Source of the DNA: Saccharina japonica
Taxonomy: Eukaryota > Sar > Phaeophyceae > Laminariales > Laminariaceae
DNA length: 64,000 bases
Reading direction: 5' to 3'
Assembly (NCBI GenBank): GCA_008828725.1
Contig: MEHQ01000174.1
Span: 1,129,867-1,193,866 of the forward strand
The notes under the pieces are model-generated. The model was not told where the DNA came from and did not search any database. It saw only the letters and a program-made list of their open reading frames with translations. Positions 33,771 through 45,099 of the stretch are shown piece after piece (the first letter of the stretch is position 1; every line of letters starts with the position of its first letter). A program made the translations under genes and the position numbers.

Positions 33771-34388
33771 CAGTTGCAATACTATTTCTGGTATAATTTC
33801 TAACTTTTCATAAATCCATACGGAAAACAACATTTTCCCGGCTGTAATGTTGAGACTACCAACTGATGAGTAGTTTTACAGAGCCTAGGCCATGGTCAAC
33901 ATCTGTATCTCAGCAGTAGTATCGACCAGACACTTTTTTCAATACGAAACGTGCCTCTGACTAGAAAACGACTCGCCATACCCTTGGTATCCAAGACGAA
34001 TAAAAAATTGGCAGTTTCTCCGGCTGCTGATACCGTTTTAACTCAGATTTTCGACGAGGACGCCGACCACTATTAATAGTAGGTTAACCTACCTGGGCCT
34101 CTAGTTCGACCGTCCGTAGCGTTCTATGTGGCCACAGCAAAGTGTAGATACCAAACAGGAGCTCTGAAATGATCAAAATCTTGCTGCTGAGCGCTTTCGT
34201 TTCGTGATGCAAACACAGCAATGCTTACTCTCCCTTGCAGATCCAAGAGCCCCAATACCTCCTAGAGACTATAACGAACACGCCATACGTTGGTCGGTCG
34301 GAGGTCTGAGCATTAGAACTCGAGCTATGCCGTGTTCCGTGAGGAGTACTGATATGGTGATATTATACCAGAAATAGTATTGCTACTG
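33771..34388 (+). mobile_element. Family G TIR element, intact copy (618 bp)
   Basis: Ends CAGTTGCAATACTATTTCTG (33771) and, inverted, CAGTAGCAATACTATTTCTG (to 34388), continuing in perfect match for several more bases; one mismatch in 27. No matching target duplication is visible next to these ends. The inverse copy at 18101-18712 has decayed ends. Non-coding. Confidence 0.75.
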
Positions 34389-35949
34389 TAAAAAAGACGG
34401 AAGGTATTAATTTTTCAAACTATTTTTCAACACTCAAGTACTCTTTTTTCATGACCGAAGGCGCCCCTTAAACAGAAACTAAAAGCCAAAAGCGAAGAAC
34501 GAACGGCCGAGTGAGCTGCGAGATCATTGTGACAACCGCAACTACAAACGCCGTGAAGACTGGACAGCAAGAAGACAGAGAGCAGACACTGTGCGAACTA
34601 CACGTGCTGGTGCCAGCATATGCAATGTTCGTCGCCGAAGCCAAAACCGTGGCGCATGGAGCCGTCCTGATCTAATTGAGTGCTGCAGCTTCAAAAAGTC
34701 GAAGGATAAACAAAAAAGGATGTCAAGCTGGATGAACGATACGATATGGCGTCTCCTCGACGCTACTCAGACAAGAAAGCAAAATGCTACAGACTCAAGC
34801 CGAACCCGAGTCAGTACTCATATATATATACAAGGTTCCCGTCCGGGACGTGCCTAGGGGAGTGGCGCAAGAACGATTTGAAAACCATACAGAATTCGAT
34901 ATTATATCCTACGCATGCATATGATATCATAGTACGACGTTATGAATCATCTGCATATTTCTGCCGTACATGCAGGGTACATGCATACTATTTTTTAGAG
35001 CTGTATCAGATGACCTGCGCACTTTTGGGGATAAAAATACTTGGAGATAGTGTGGAACCCTTACTATTGACCGCATATTTTTAATAGATTTTCCTAACGA
35101 TTCCGCCAAACATTATATCATGTTTGTCCGTGTATTTATGTATATCTTTGTTGTGTGTAGGGGCACCACAGTTGACTTGGTTCTAGAAGGGGGTCGAAAT
35201 TGACTCGATTTCAGTGTTAGGGTCGAAATTATCTTGGTTTTATGTTGGGGATCAAACATCACCTGGTTTTTGTTTTGGGTTCGAAATTGGCCTGGTTTTG
35301 GTGCGGAGGGTCGAAATTGGCTTACTTTTTTTTGTCAGGGCCGAAAATGACTGGTTTTAGTGGGGGATAGAAGTTTACTTGCTCTTTGTCTGCGGGCCGA
35401 AAATGGCTTGACCTTTTGGTATGCGGGGTGAAAAGGTGCACCGTGCATGTTATTCCCTAACCCACTGTTCGAACGACGCCCGAGATGACGAGATACGAAA
35501 GATATCCAGTAGTGTGTAAGTGTATGCAGCGCCTTACCCTATATCGACTGTGGATCTGCTGCACAGTTAGCAGCAGCAGCACCAGCAAGCAGTATGCTGT
35601 TGGACCTGTGGCGGCATGCATGTACCACGCAACAGCAGAGACCCCCAGCATAAGTACTGCGTTGTACTTTGTATTTAGTGTACTATTTTTCCCTGGGACT
35701 CCAGAGCTTTTTGGAGCCTGTCCTGTGACCACGGACTACCCCTTATATAACAACAGATCGCAGGGTCCGTTAAAAAAAACAAAAAGGTACAGTAGGTATA
35801 GTAGGACGCCACAGCAATACAGGGCGAACAAAACTATACCGCACGCGCTTGCTGTTTCTTGCTCTGCACTGCTCGTGTGTGCTGTCTGTGGTGTCGCTGG
35901 GTTACACACGTACATAATACAAACAAAAAACAAACTAAAGTGAATAAAA

Positions 35950-36035
35950 AAAGGAAAAATACATGAACGAGAGTCTCGAACGACTTCAAACGAAAAACCG
36001 GGCATCTCAATCATTTGACCATACCACCAAAGAGC
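35950..36035 (-). other. tRNA-like block in family A copy 2
   Basis: Minus strand has a box-A-like TGGTATGGTCAAATGATT, then box B GTCGTTCGAGACTC and a TTTTTCCTTTTTTT terminator. It aligns with 17043-17122 but the anticodon arm has decayed. Confidence 0.4.
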
Positions 36036-36699
36036 CAAATTATTTTGTTTGTACTGGCGTGCGTGTGCACAGTAGTAGCACAGCATTGTGTGACACATCG
36101 CACATACGCACATGCACAGCAGCAGTAGCAGCAGCGCAGCAGAAGAAGAGAGGTAGAGATGACCGATGACGGATAATGGTCTTCGATAAAGCAACTACTG
36201 CTGGAGCCACAGCAGTACACCGCGCGGACCTGCCACATGCGCGTGATGTTGCCTGCTGCTGCTTGTGCTGCTGGGCGGGGTTGTAACGTGTTGTTGTTTG
36301 TGGTCTCTCTCTCTGCATCAAAGATGGGGAGTGACGGCATTTTGGGTGGTGACGTGACCGCAAATGGATAATCGCGTGACGTGACGGCAAGTGACGGCAA
36401 AATCCGGGGACACGAACGAAATGTCCCCTTTTTTTCAAAAAAAGCCTTACAATATAATTGAAAATTGCTATTTAAAAAACAAAATCATGATTTGTTTTTC
36501 CGAATTTGTTTTTCGATTGTTTTCGATTTATTTGTTGCCGTCTTGTGCAACGTTGGTGTGCATAGGTGAAAAGTAGGACCGAAATGACAAAATGGACGCA
36601 GGACGTGATGTGGCGTTTGGCTATAGAAATATGATCTTGTGAAAGCGGGTTGTAGCTCTCTCTCTTTACACACACAGCAGCAGCAGATGCTATGTGCTG

Positions 36700-37500
36700 A
36701 TTGGTTCGACGTATCAATACAGCAGTAGCTCAGTTCAAGGATAGTTTTTAGTCTTTGATTATCTTCTCAGGTTGCAGATGAAGGCTGGGAAAACGAGTAC
36801 TGAACGAGGGGGGGTGGGGCGGGGCACCGTCGCTCGTCTAGCTGTCTCCAACTGCTCTTCCTATTCCACTCTTCCTAGACCCACGTAGTCAGAGACTTGC
36901 GTGCCGTTCCTCTCAACGGGAGCTTTGCTCATCTCTCAAGCCTCAAGACTATTTTCAAGACATCCTATACTAAAAAGCTATCACTTCTTCAGGTACCCTA
37001 TCTTCAACTCTTTCCTTTACTTCTGTTGATCATCGTACTCTCTGCTGATGATTGGTTCGTTACTGTACTTATTCTCTCAACTGCTTTCAAACACTCTCAA
37101 CTGACCTGTAACACACTTCTGGAATCTCTCATTTCCTCGTAGAACGTACTCAACTGTCCCTTAGCAGCTCATCCCCTACGATTCTCCGATAAAACGTACT
37201 CAACTGTCCTTTAAAACACCGTTCCCTTACAATTCTCCGGATCCTTCCCCTTGATAGACATTCTACTGTCTTACATTGAAACCCTCGATCTCATACTAAA
37301 CTCCAATGAAACTGAATTATGTATACTAAAAGCTAGACAAAACTCAGTATCACCACAATGATCCGAGGGGTTTCCAGAGAGATGCGGAGGCATTTTTTCG
37401 GGAGGGAATAGGGGTTTGCGGGATCGTGACGGTACAAACCGGTGACGTGACCGATGTGACGTGGTGACGGCGCGTACCGGGAGACGTCATTCCCCACCTT
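36700..37500. other. Unassigned copy-2-specific insert
   Basis: This stretch is absent from the other family A copies. It contains short direct repeats (ACGTACTCAACTGTCC at about 37144 and 37195) but no gene or clear element ends. Confidence 0.35.
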
Positions 37501-39589
37501 TGCTCTGCATGTTATCCGATGTCTAAAATTTTGGTGGTGTGCTCGGGGCAAAAAACCCGCAACATCAAAAATATCATAACAGCAGTTGCCGTACGTACTC
37601 ACACGTGTGATAAACACGGTCCTAACATTTCGGTCCAAAGTGACCCTGGATATGTCATAAACACACAGCACCACAGCAAAGAATGGAAGATAGGTGGCGG
37701 GCTACGGACAGCCGCCTTCGATATAACAACTACTCACAGCAGTAGCAGTACAGCTCAGATGGATGTGCCTCTCACGCACGATGTTCCTTACTGGTGTGGG
37801 CGGCAACGCCGTATAACGCCGTGCTCTGTGCATGTTGTCTGTTGGCTAACTGGTACATGTTTCTGGTCTGTGTGCATGTGAGAGAGCAAAAAACTGTCAA
37901 AATCTAAAAGCACAATATTATTATTTACTGGCACGTACGTACAAAACAAGCCTCACGCAGAGAAACCAGGGAAATCGCCTTATCCACTCCCGCGGGAAAA
38001 AAAACTTCGAGTGCCCGCCAAGCGAGCCACAGAGCTCGGATCGAGCCCAAACCTCGACCAATGTGTCCGGGCGGGCTTGATGTGTCGGAGTACTTAGCGT
38101 TTTGCCGAAAAATGCTCGTACGAAGAGAAAAGTTGCGAAAAGTGCGAAAATTTCACAAACATAACTATACATACAAGGCTCCCCTTCGGGAAGTGGGGTG
38201 GTCCCTGTGGGGCGACGCAAGCTGGCATGCGACAGGGACAAAACTATCACTTGTCATTAATAGCGGTCACTCGCCAATAATAGCGGTACTCGTAGTCGTA
38301 ATTGAGGGATTCTTCCTAACAAACATGAATTCATAAATTGGGGATATATATCACCAGACAAAACCCGTTTTGTCGCGAATCGTGACGTCGATGTTGCTGA
38401 AGTTTGTAAATTTGTTTTTGTCAAGATTCGCGAAAGTGTCAGCTTTTTTCTTCGCGATTTAATAATTTGTTTTTGTTCGTGAGGAATGACAGTACCTAGG
38501 TGCCACAGCAAACACCGTATACGTATACGTACAGCAAGCCCTGTGTACAGTAGCAGTAAGAAGTAGCAAACATTGTATGTACGAGTACTCTAGTAATTTG
38601 TGACCAATGCCAGGATTCGCGAAAATGCCAGTTGTTTTTGTCACGGTTCGTGTTTGTATGTTTTCGCAATACTCGTAGGATTGATCACATTTTAAAGTAC
38701 CACAGCAAGCAAACAGTACGTATACATGTACCTACAGCAAGCACAGTTATAGTACAATAGGAGCGGAAAACACAAAAAACAGTTTTGTTTAACAGCAGTA
38801 GTAAAAGCAAGCAGTGCAGCAGGCGGCACTTCTTGTACATACAGCAAGCAGCAGCAAGACACTCCTATACTATATCTGCTGTATTTGGCATACATCAAGC
38901 ATTGCCAACACAGCAAGGAGCTCCACTGTTACTGCTGCTGCAGTTGGTTGCTGTATGCAAAATGTCATTTTGTGCATATCATAACAATATGTGCAGCAGC
39001 AGTAAACATACACCAGTATCCAGCAGCAGCAACAGCGGTAAAAACAATGTACAGCTGCAGCAGTCACTATTCTTCTTGTATACGCACTCTATACATACGG
39101 CAGCAATAATAGCTGCTAAGTTATACTTCTGTCGAAGATCGTACGCAGACTATTATGACCTACTTACAGTAAAATGCTATACGAACAAACCCATGATACG
39201 TGTGTATAACAAACCTAAAAATCACTTGTATAATGTATGATCTCGATATGACACGTGCCGTAGTGTTTTGCGTGATTTGATAGGAAAATAACCGCCGTTC
39301 ACCCAAGTTGACCAAAAGCAATAACAGAAACCAGATCACCATGGAAAATACCCGATATCCGATCGTGTCAGAAGACAGACTCGAAAATCGCAAAAAACGA
39401 GGGAACGAAGCAAGAGGGTACGCGAGCCCCTAGCACCTGGCTCACGAGCACACGCGAGTCGCTGTTCGGTGCAAACTCACAAAAAAAACAGCAAGCAGCA
39501 ACACTGCTGCCATATTGGTGATGTACTGCCGCTGCCATTGTTGGTGTATCATACTTTGGCTCGTGGATATGTACCAGCCATGCAGGTAC

Positions 39590-41110
39590 GTATCAGAGTG
39601 TTGTGTGTATCTGGCCTTATCATTCTGGCCGGAAATGTAAAGAACGTTTGGATATTAATGTAAATATATAACAGGTTCTTACATTTCCGAACAGAGTGGT
39701 GGTAGTTAAAACATCCGAGCATCGTATGTATGATACGAAAGAGTGCGATCGTTTCGTGCACCCACAGACCTGTGCTGTGCTGCACCAGCGCCGAGCCCCA
39801 CGTCTTGTGTGTAAACGTATGACACTACACAGCAGCAAGCAGCAGCACCGTAGGACTACGAACACTGCTGCTGCTGTCGCTGCTGTGTCACGACCTGGTA
39901 TGTTCTAAGAGTATGCATGATACGTACCTACCTCTGGTTTATTTCAACACGAACGCACGCGTGCATGTATTTTCGAAAAGCATAATCTACGGGTACAGCA
40001 GCGCGTACGGAAACGAGTTTGCGCGGAGAGATAAAAACGTACGTATCCGCATGCAGATCTGGTGATGTAGCAGTATGCCGTGATACACACATCAGGCCAA
40101 CCTGGTGCACAATAACAGATAGGCCCCAACGGCGTCACGCTGCTTGCTGCTGGTGTTTGAGCGCATGTCCGAAGTATATGCTCGACGTGACGTCCGATCG
40201 ATACCCTCCTTGTGGCGTGCGCGTGTGCTCTCTTGCTGCATATGCCCTCTTCGAAATCTATGCAGGCTGAAATAATCGTAATTGCTCGTTATTCATAGGG
40301 GTACAGTGTGTGCCGAAGGCGGGGCGGTTTCTGCGAGTGCGCAGGGTATTTTTTCAAAGCGCACAGAATTCGTAAAGCGGGTTTCACGTTGCCGGAAATA
40401 GTTCGTAAAGAACGTTTGAAACTTTACATTTTTTTCCGAACAGAGTGGTACTTGAAAAAATCCGAGCATCGTATATACGAAAGAGTGCGACCGTTTCGAG
40501 CACCCACAGACGTGATGCACCAGCACGCGAGCCCCACGTCCTGTGTGTAGACGTATGATACTACACAGCAGCAAGCAGCAGCAGCGTAGGATCACGAATA
40601 CTGCTGCTGTTCTCGCTGCTGTATCACGACCTGGTACGTACGAAGAGTATGCATGAAAATTACCTGGTATACTTCAACACGTACGTGCTCGTTGTATTTC
40701 GAAAGGTATAATCTACGAGTACAGCAGCACAGCGTGTGCGAACGGAAACCAGTGTTGCGCGGGAAGATAAACACGTACGTATCCACGCAGACCTGGCGAT
40801 GTAGCAGTATGCCATGAAACACACATACATCAGGCCACCCTGCTGCACAAGACCGATATGCCCCAACGGCGTCACGCTGTGCTGCTGTTGTATGAGCGCA
40901 TGTTCGAAGTATGGTCGACGTGTCGTCCGATCGATGCCCTCCTCGTTGTGGCGTGCGCGTGTGCTCTTGCTGCAAGTGCCCTCTTCGAAACCCATCAAGG
41001 CTGAAGGGATCGTGATTGTCCGTTATGTAGAGGGCTACAGGCTACAGGGTGTGGCAAAGGCGGGGCGTTTTTCACAGAAGAAGCGGGTTTCACGTTGCCC
41101 TGGTAGGCTC
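39590..41110. repeat. Two tandem ~0.7 kb units inside A' copy 1
   Basis: Both units contain ATCCGAGCATCGTAT, ACACAGCAGCAAGCAGCAGC, CCCCAACGGCGTCACGCTG and GCGGGTTTCACGTTGCC. Spacing is about 0.7-0.8 kb. The same two-unit arrangement is present, inverted, at 58000-59170. Confidence 0.75.
39623..39696. repeat. Short fold-back motif (about 74 bp)
   Basis: TTCTGGCCGGAAATGTAAAG pairs imperfectly with CTTACATTTCCGAACAGAG. Variants recur at about 19455, 19785, 20330, 40395, 59105 and 59575, always in A'-type sequence. It may be a tiny MITE that became part of the unit. Confidence 0.6.
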
Positions 41111-41310
41111 GGCCGAGTGGGACGGGGTACCCCGCGAAACCGACTCTATTTGTTTGGCTTCGCGAGCGCGCCGCGCGGGCCACGGGCCACGGTCGAGGGC
41201 GAGGCCCCAGAGGCACGCTCCCCGGTCGACCCCCCGCGGGTCGGGCCCGGCGCCGGCGAGCTCGGCCGGGAGGGCGAGGCGCGAAAACGCGCCGCCGGGC
41301 AAAAAAATCA
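41105..41310. repeat. GC-rich block of A', copy 1
   Basis: A CpG-rich block with CTCGGCCGAGTGGGACGGGG, GCGCGCCGCGCGGGCCACGG and GGCGCCGGCGAGCTCGGCCG. It is nearly identical, inverted, to 57785-58010. Base composition differs sharply from the flanks, and frames in it are not called. Confidence 0.75.
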
Positions 41311-41326
41311 CAATCCTACTTTGTTA

Positions 41327-42017
41327 TATATATATACAGGCACACAGACACAGCATGGCCACGTGCCCTACAATACACAGCATCGACAAGAGAACACCGG
41401 ATAGACACGCCCTCCGTGAGATTGTGACTTCCATAGGAGCAACACTGCTGTAGGTTAGCACCGACACCGACGCGGCCCAGCGACAGAGCAGAAGTGTGTC
41501 GATTGTTGAGTACGGCAGCAGCAGGTGCCTTTAGGCAGGATTTGTCCAACATGAAAAGCGCAGAAATGTAGAACACCCCCGATCCCGCTTGGTACACCGT
41601 CCCACCCAAAGTGAGTCCATCCCGATTACCATATCGTGGACATATTGGCAAAAAAGTATAAGGAACCGTGTAGCGCGCAGCGCGGAATCACCCTAGACCT
41701 GCCTAGTGGCCAAAGGCCCTCTTCAAACCGAATCTCACACCCACAATGTATATGCACTTGTAGTGGTCCTGCTGTTCGCTATTCACCTATCTATTATGTA
41801 GTATGCACAGCATTGTTTGCTGAGTGTGCTATGACAGGTGCATGGCTACGTACCGTGTTGTATCCGCAGGTCGTTTTGTCTACCGTTCGTAATACCTTTG
41901 TGTTTTCACCTTTTTTCTGCCTTCGCCCACCCTGTTTTTACCGGCTCCGCTTGCTTCTTCATCGGGGGGGAATTTATAAATACAGCCGTTTTTGTGGTGG
42001 CGCGTTGTTGAACAGTC
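41327..42017. other. Spacer between A' copy 1 and the retrotransposon
   Basis: A plus-strand frame (41636-42046) has no motif and runs into the LTR. Nothing else is recognised. The last five bases before the LTR are CCATA. Confidence 0.4.
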
Positions 42018-42022
42018 CCATA

Positions 42023-42328
42023 TGTTTGTGGTATGCGGTAGCTTGATACTGGTTTGCGGGTATTGGGGGTTTCATATATGGTGAGGTTTCATATTATGTA
42101 TCGAGGCATTGTTTAGTATGCCTCGTAGCTGGAAATGCGTTACTGCTCCCTATGGAAACAGTCGATGCTGATGATGATACAACTCGGGCTTTGATGATAA
42201 CGATACTGCTCGTATATATGTGAGGGGTGCAGCCGGTGACAATCCTGGTGCGACTTACCTCCTGTGTGTGGTCTATGTGGTGAGGTCTCTGACAAAACGG
42301 TATCGATCCACTTGATGTGTATTTGGTA
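42023..42328 (+). repeat. 5' LTR, first part
   Basis: TGTTTGTGGTATGCGGTAGC onward matches 56176-56480. A perfect 8-bp stem (CGAGGCAT...ATGCCTCG) lies inside, near 42100-42123. The LTR is interrupted after TTTGGTA by CAAGGGCTCC. Confidence 0.88.
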
Positions 42329-42788
42329 CAAGGGCTCCGCTGCGCGGGCGGCTGACGCCGCCCGCTACGCTCGCGCAAGGAAAGGGGTAGAATAGGCCCA
42401 TGATGTAGTGCAAGCACCGACTTGAAAACGCCAAGAGGTTAACGGTGCATGCAGCAAAGAAACGGCGGACTTGACACTCATCATGCAAAACTCGGGATGC
42501 ACATTATTATAGCTCCATGCTCCAGGACAACAAAGCTGTATGTTCGAAAGAGAAAGCACAGCAACACGGCTCACGGCACGACGCTGCGCTGCCTGCTGTT
42601 GTTGTTGTGGTGGGTGCGATTTGTGCCTTTTTCGTGAGTATGTGTGGTATTGTACAACAACAACAGAGTGGAACTTCATACTTTGTATGTATCACACCCT
42701 GGACAATAGCCTATTGGATATGCCTATTGGTATTTCAATAGGTTGGGATATTGCCTATCGATACCTATTGGCCCCTGCAATAGGTATA

Positions 42789-44740
42789 GTTATGTTTGTG
42801 AAATTTTCGCACTTTTCGCAACTTTTCTCTTCGTACGAGCACTTTTCGGCAAACCGCTAAGTGCCCCGACACGGGAGGCCCGGCCGGACACATTGGTCGA
42901 GGTTTGGGTTCGATCCGAGCACTGCAGCTCGCGTGGCGGGCGCTCAAACTTGTTTTTTCCGCGGGAGTGGATAAGACGATTTCCCGGGTTTTCTGCATGA
43001 GGCCATATTTTGTACGTACGTGCCAGAACATGATAATGTCCTGGTTTTAGTTTCTTGCCCTTTCCCGAGCTCGTCATGAGCACACAGGAGAGCAGACATA
43101 CCAGTATACCACAGGTAGACAACACAGAACATGCAGAGAGCACAACGTTACAAGTCTGCCGCGCATAAGCGCCAGCAGGTAACACCGTGCGTGTGTGACA
43201 CACCCATGTGCACTGCTGTACTGCTGTGGCCACAGCTGTGATTATCGGAGTCTGCGGTCCGTATTCCACCGTCTACATTTCTGTTCTGCTGCTGCTGCTG
43301 CTGTGTGTGACAAATCCGAGTTCACTATGGCCGAAATAATAAGTACCGATTTGATTGAATTTGAGTAACACAACTGTTCCCAATTGTTTGTGTTTCTTCC
43401 CCGAATCTCACCGCAGGAATCCATCAGACAACATCAGACAACATGAAAAAAACACAAACAACGTTACAACACCGCCTAGCATCACAAGCAGCAGCGGGCC
43501 ATGCCACGCGGCGTGTGGCAGGTCCGCCGTGTACTGCTGTGGCTATTCATAGTTGCTTTATCAGAGGCTTGCATCTGTCATCAGTCATTACCAATTTCCA
43601 CCTTTCTCTCGTCTCTGCTGCTGTGCTGTGTGTATGTGCGGCGTGTTGTGCCTCTGGCGTGTGCCGTAAAAAATAATGCATTGTATGATATGATATATAT
43701 TAATTTGGATCTTTGTATTTTTGGTCAAAAGGTCTCGGTGCCCGAATTTGGATTTGAACGCGTGAGTTCGACCCTCGGCGAGTTGTTCTTTTCACTTTCC
43801 CCCCCCCTTTTTTATTGTGTACAGTAGTACGTACTCAGACACCACAGACAACCAACAACACACGAGCACTGCAGTGCTACAACCACCTGGCTACACAACG
43901 CTATACACGCTTGCCGTCCGCCAGCAGAGCAGGAAGCAAGATCACACGATTTCGGTAGTTTCTCCGCGTTGTATTGCTGATGCGCGTCCCTATATATACA
44001 GTGTACTACGTACGTGTTAATAGTTTTTTTTAGTATCGGGCCCTGTCATCTGTTGTAAAGCAGATTCGAGAAGGTCGATACATGCATGCATGCTGCTACA
44101 GGTACAACAGCACTACTGATTGCTGCTGCTGCTGCTGTCCTCCGCTTTTCACGAGCAGTCGAAAGCACAGCAGGTCTACGATTGACAAGGTAAGGCGCTG
44201 CATATACATACCACTGGGTTTATAACGAAGATAATTAATGACAAAAAACAACCCCTGTCAACACTAAAGCAGCGCGATATCTATCCATCTCGTTAGGGGT
44301 TACCGGTTCACGGCGCACCTTCTATAGCCCCGCACACCAAGACCAAGGTATTTTCGACCCACACGCAATGAGCAAGTGACCTTCGATCCCCCCACTGAAA
44401 ACCTTTAATTTTCGGCCCGCACACTAAAGACCAAGTCAAGTTGTGGACCTCCCGAACAAAAACCAAGCCTATTTGGATCCCCGCACCAAGTCAAATTCGA
44501 TCCCCGACACGAAATCAAGTAAATTTCGAACCCAACACTAAAATCAAGTCAATTTCGATCCCAATTCTAAACCCTAGACATTTTCAATGCCCTGACACTA
44601 AATCCAGGTGTTTTTCGGCCCTGACACAAAAAGCAGTCAACTTCCAGCCAGACTGGCCAGACACTAAAACCAATTCATGCTGTATAATTTCAATTCGTTC
44701 TTGCGACACTCCCCTAGGCACGTCCCGGAGTGGAACCTTG
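42789..44740 (-). mobile_element. CAAGG element, family A copy 3
   Basis: Minus-strand copy. Plus strand starts GTTATGTTTGTGAAATTTTC and ends CCGGAGTGGAACCTTG. The flanks show a possible 7-bp duplication TAGGTAT (42781-42787, 44741-44747) that fits the surrounding array consensus. It carries the tRNA-like block (43715-43790) and a short minisatellite (44330-44670). Frames at 43443-43827 are in CAG-rich and tRNA-like DNA. Confidence 0.8.
43715..43790 (+). other. tRNA-like block in family A copy 3
   Basis: Box-A-like TTGGTCAAAAGGTCTCGG and box B GTGAGTTCGACCCTC precede a T-rich stretch. It is collinear with the copy 1 version. No intact acceptor stem. Confidence 0.4.
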
Positions 44741-44747
44741 TAGGTAT

Positions 44748-45091
44748 TATAAATTGCCTATCGATACCTATGTCTTCGTCCAATAGGGTCACACTGATTT
44801 GTGCAATAGCCTATTGTACTTGGGATAGGTATTGGAAAATGTCTATCGATACCTATTTCTTAGACCAATAGGTTCACAATGATGTGTGCAATAGCCTATT
44901 GTACGTTCGATAGGTATTTGGAATTGTCTATCGAGATCTATTGCTTTGGCCAGTAGGTATTTGAAATTGTCTATTGATACCTATTGCTCTGGACAATAGC
45001 TATTTGGAATTGTCTATCGATACCTATTACTTTGGCCAGTAGGTATTTTATATTGTCTATCGATAGCTATGTCTTTGAACAATAGGTTCGG
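44748..45091. repeat. Palindromic CTATCGATACCTATTG array, left arm
   Basis: About six units of 55-60 bp alternating TAGGTATTTGGAATTGTC and TATCGATACCTATTGCTTTG-like steps. The same unit type resumes at 47406, on the far side of the nested element. Confidence 0.8.
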
Positions 45092-45099
45092 ATAGATTT

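Larger units (their letters stand above)
34831..38165 (+). mobile_element. CAAGG element, family A copy 2
   Basis: Starts CAAGGTTCCCGTCCGGGACG after TATATATATA and ends TTCACAAACATAAC before TATACATA, then directly meets the CAAGGCTCCCC end of A' copy 1. It carries the short 32-bp minisatellite (35165-35430), a minus-strand tRNA-like block, CAG-rich DNA, extra unassigned sequence (36700-37500) and the conserved right end (37970-38165). It is longer than the other copies. No coding frame is called; frames at 35485-36438 lie in CAG-rich DNA. Confidence 0.75.
38174..41324 (+). mobile_element. CAAGG element, family A' copy 1
   Basis: Left end CAAGGCTCCCCTTCGGGAAG forms a hairpin. Right end is CACAATCCTACTTTGT before TATATATATA. 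Inside are CAG-rich DNA (38500-39100), a block shared with 59285-59465, two tandem units of about 0.7 kb (39590-41110), and a GC-rich block (41105-41310). The left end is joined to family A copy 2 through TATACATA. The inverse copy is 57772-60577. Frames such as 40814-41404 come from the tandem units and the GC block. Confidence 0.7.
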
